DNA from: Phycisphaeraceae bacterium
GTDB lineage: Bacteria; Planctomycetota; Phycisphaerae; Phycisphaerales; Phycisphaeraceae
Assembly: GCA_020850375.1 (NCBI GenBank)
Contig: JADZET010000293.1
Span: 1 to 7,083, forward strand
Length of the DNA stretch: 7,083 nucleotides
Direction of reading: 5' to 3'
A model generated the notes under the pieces. That model saw only the letters and a list, made by a program, of their open reading frames with translations. It ran no database searches and was not told the origin of the DNA. This document shows positions 6,265-7,083 of this stretch, piece after piece. The first letter of the stretch is position 1. Each line of letters starts with the position of its first letter. Made by a program: the position numbers and the translations under genes.

Positions 6265-6849
6265 ATGACCACCGCCGCCGCGCCGCGCACCGTGCAGATC
6301 GTTGATCCCATGACGCTCAAGGGCTGGCTCGACCAGGGTCAGGTCGTGCTGATCGACGTCCGCGAGCCGTTTGAGCACGCCTCGGTCCGCATCGCCCGGG
6401 ACAAGCTCGTGCCGCTGACGGGCTTCCAGACCGCCGAGGTGCCCAACGAGCCGAGCAAAAAACTCGTTCTGTACTGCAAGGCCGGCATTCGGTCGGTCCG
6501 GGCGGCGGAGCTCATGCTCGCGGCCGGGCGGCCCGAGGCCTACTCGCTCACCGGCGGCATCGAGGCCTGGAAAAAAGCCGGCCTGCCCGTCGTGCAGTCG
6601 GCCGGCGGGCCGCGCCTCGACGCGCAGAGGCAGGTCTTCGTCATCGTCTCGCTGATGATCCTCACGGGGCTGGCCCTGGGGCTCAAGGTCAACGCGTGGT
6701 GGCTGATCCTGCCGGCGATGGCCGGCGGGGGACTGATGCTCGCCGGCCTGACGGGCTTCTGCCCGATGCTGCTGCTGGTCCGGGCCATGCCGTGGAACCG
6801 CGCGCCGAAGCCGGGAACAACCGGCGGGAGCACCTGCTGCGGAGGGTGA
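6265..6849 (+). CDS. Rhodanese-domain membrane protein (YgaP-like, rhodanese plus DUF2892-type helices)
   Basis: A 194-residue protein. Residues about 9-110 are a single rhodanese domain: IDVREPFEH (30-38) and the active-site loop CKAGIRS with Cys71, the residue expected to carry a persulfide during sulfur transfer, then LTGGIEAWKKAGLPV (95-109), the typical C-terminal end of the fold. Two hydrophobic helices follow (about 123-140 and 145-162) with GFCPM (Cys166), matching the two-helix inner-membrane domain of YgaP, in which a second cysteine is also found. The cytoplasmic rhodanese would thus be tethered to the membrane. A C-terminal tail ends in STCCGG (Cys191-Cys192), an extra vicinal cysteine pair. 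Length is slightly above E. coli YgaP. It appears to be transcribed alone from its own strong promoter. The physiological donor and acceptor are unknown; sulfide, thiosulfate or cyanide handling are options. Confidence 0.92.
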   Translation: MTTAAAPRTVQIVDPMTLKGWLDQGQVVLIDVREPFEHASVRIARDKLVPLTGFQTAEVPNEPSKKLVLYCKAGIRSVRAAELMLAAGRPEAYSLTGGIEAWKKAGLPVVQSAGGPRLDAQRQVFVIVSLMILTGLALGLKVNAWWLILPAMAGGGLMLAGLTGFCPMLLLVRAMPWNRAPKPGTTGGSTCCGG

Positions 6850-6868
6850 GCAGACGCGCTGACATGTA

Positions 6869-6889
6869 GGGCACGCATCCTGCGTGCCT
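6869..6889. repeat. Perfect short hairpin, REP-like palindrome
   Basis: GGCACGCA-TCC-TGCGTGCC (6870-6888) is a perfect 8-bp inverted repeat with a 3-nt loop, extendable by a G.U pair at 6869/6889, starting 20 bp after the rhodanese stop codon. There is no T-tract, so it is not a classical terminator, though it could protect the 3' end of the message. Its look (TAGGGCACGCATCCTGCGTGCC) resembles dispersed intergenic palindromes I recall from planctomycete genomes; only one copy is in this window, so the repeat status is inference. Confidence 0.5.
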
Positions 6890-7020
6890 GATCACGCTCG
6901 CCCCAAATCCTCTGCATCGGCGCGTTGCATGGCCTGAAGCCTCTGGGAAAATGAGCCCGAGCGGTGCCGTGGTGTGGGAGGGCCGACACTAGTTAGAAGG
7001 TGAACCCGAAGCAATACCGT
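6890..7020. other. Non-coding stretch with no assignable gene
   Basis: No frame here has a convincing ribosome site or protein-like composition. It holds a possible small stem TGGTGT/ACACTA (around 6970-6991) with a GGGAGGGCCG loop. The string GTGGTGTGGGAGGGC reminds me of sequence near the 3' ends of some bacterial group II introns, but the long complementary stem of domain V is not formed, so I do not call an intron. Confidence 0.3.
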
Positions 7021-7083
7021 CTAGAGGGCACGATGAGCAATCGCCTTTTCTACCAACTCACGCATCAGCGCCTCAACCTCCCG
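7021..7083 (-). CDS. Possible C-terminal fragment of a leftward gene at the right edge
   Basis: On the minus strand one frame is open from the right edge to a TAG at 7021-7023, giving 20 residues with the amphipathic-helix pattern EVEALMRELVEKAIAH; the other two minus frames are stopped at once. This would make a gene convergent with the rhodanese gene, with the 6869-6889 hairpin between them. An alternative is a rightward start at ATG 7033 (MSNRLFYQLTH) preceded by AGAGGG. Both frames have lower third-position GC than the main genes. The fragment is too short to name. Confidence 0.3.
   Translation of the reverse strand, partial: REVEALMRELVEKAIAHRAL

Noticed and set aside
6960..7000. Group II intron 3' end
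   Set aside because: Only a short string resembles such introns from memory; the paired domain V stem and a reverse-transcriptase gene are not visible.

Overview
The window is GC-rich bacterial chromosomal DNA with five clear protein genes. Two read leftward (1-378, cut by the left edge, and 437-2284). Three read rightward (2521-3924, 4078-6123, 6265-6849). A short, uncertain gene end lies at the right edge. Strong third-position GC, GTG starts and the style of several proteins (the beta-lactamase/propeller fusion and the left-edge deacetylase-like protein, both of a kind I associate with Planctomycetes) suggest a planctomycete-like bacterium, possibly Phycisphaerae. That placement is inference from protein flavour; no rRNA or marker gene is present.

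Region by region. 1-378 (minus) is the N-terminal part of a protein that may have a NodB/polysaccharide-deacetylase-like fold. 437-2284 (minus) is a TolC-family outer-membrane efflux lipoprotein; the two genes are 58 bp apart and probably co-transcribed. 2285-2520 is a divergent intergenic region holding a very good sigma70-type promoter for the TolC gene (TTGACC-17-TATATT), several perfect inverted repeats, and a candidate -10 plus a strong Shine-Dalgarno for the rightward gene. 2521-3924 is an aconitase-superfamily 3-isopropylmalate dehydratase large subunit (LeuC-like) with no small subunit beside it; an intrinsic terminator (3957-3988) closes the unit. 4078-6123 encodes a 681-residue fusion of a serine beta-lactamase/penicillin-binding-protein-like domain to a beta-propeller-like domain with an Asp-box. 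6211-6238 is a strong promoter in an AT-rich island driving 6265-6849, a rhodanese joined to a two-helix membrane domain (YgaP-like). 6850-7083 is mostly non-coding, with a perfect short hairpin of repeat-like appearance and an uncertain C-terminal coding fragment on the minus strand.

The genes do not form one pathway. They look like independent units: an envelope/efflux pair, a leucine-type biosynthesis enzyme, a stand-alone hydrolase fusion, and a sulfur-handling membrane protein. The points most worth a second look are the beta-lactamase/propeller fusion, the orphan LeuC with an altered Fe-S motif and extra CxxC, the regulatory dyads in the divergent region, and the AT-rich promoter/operator of the rhodanese gene. 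I see no CRISPR array, tRNA, rRNA or complete mobile element.
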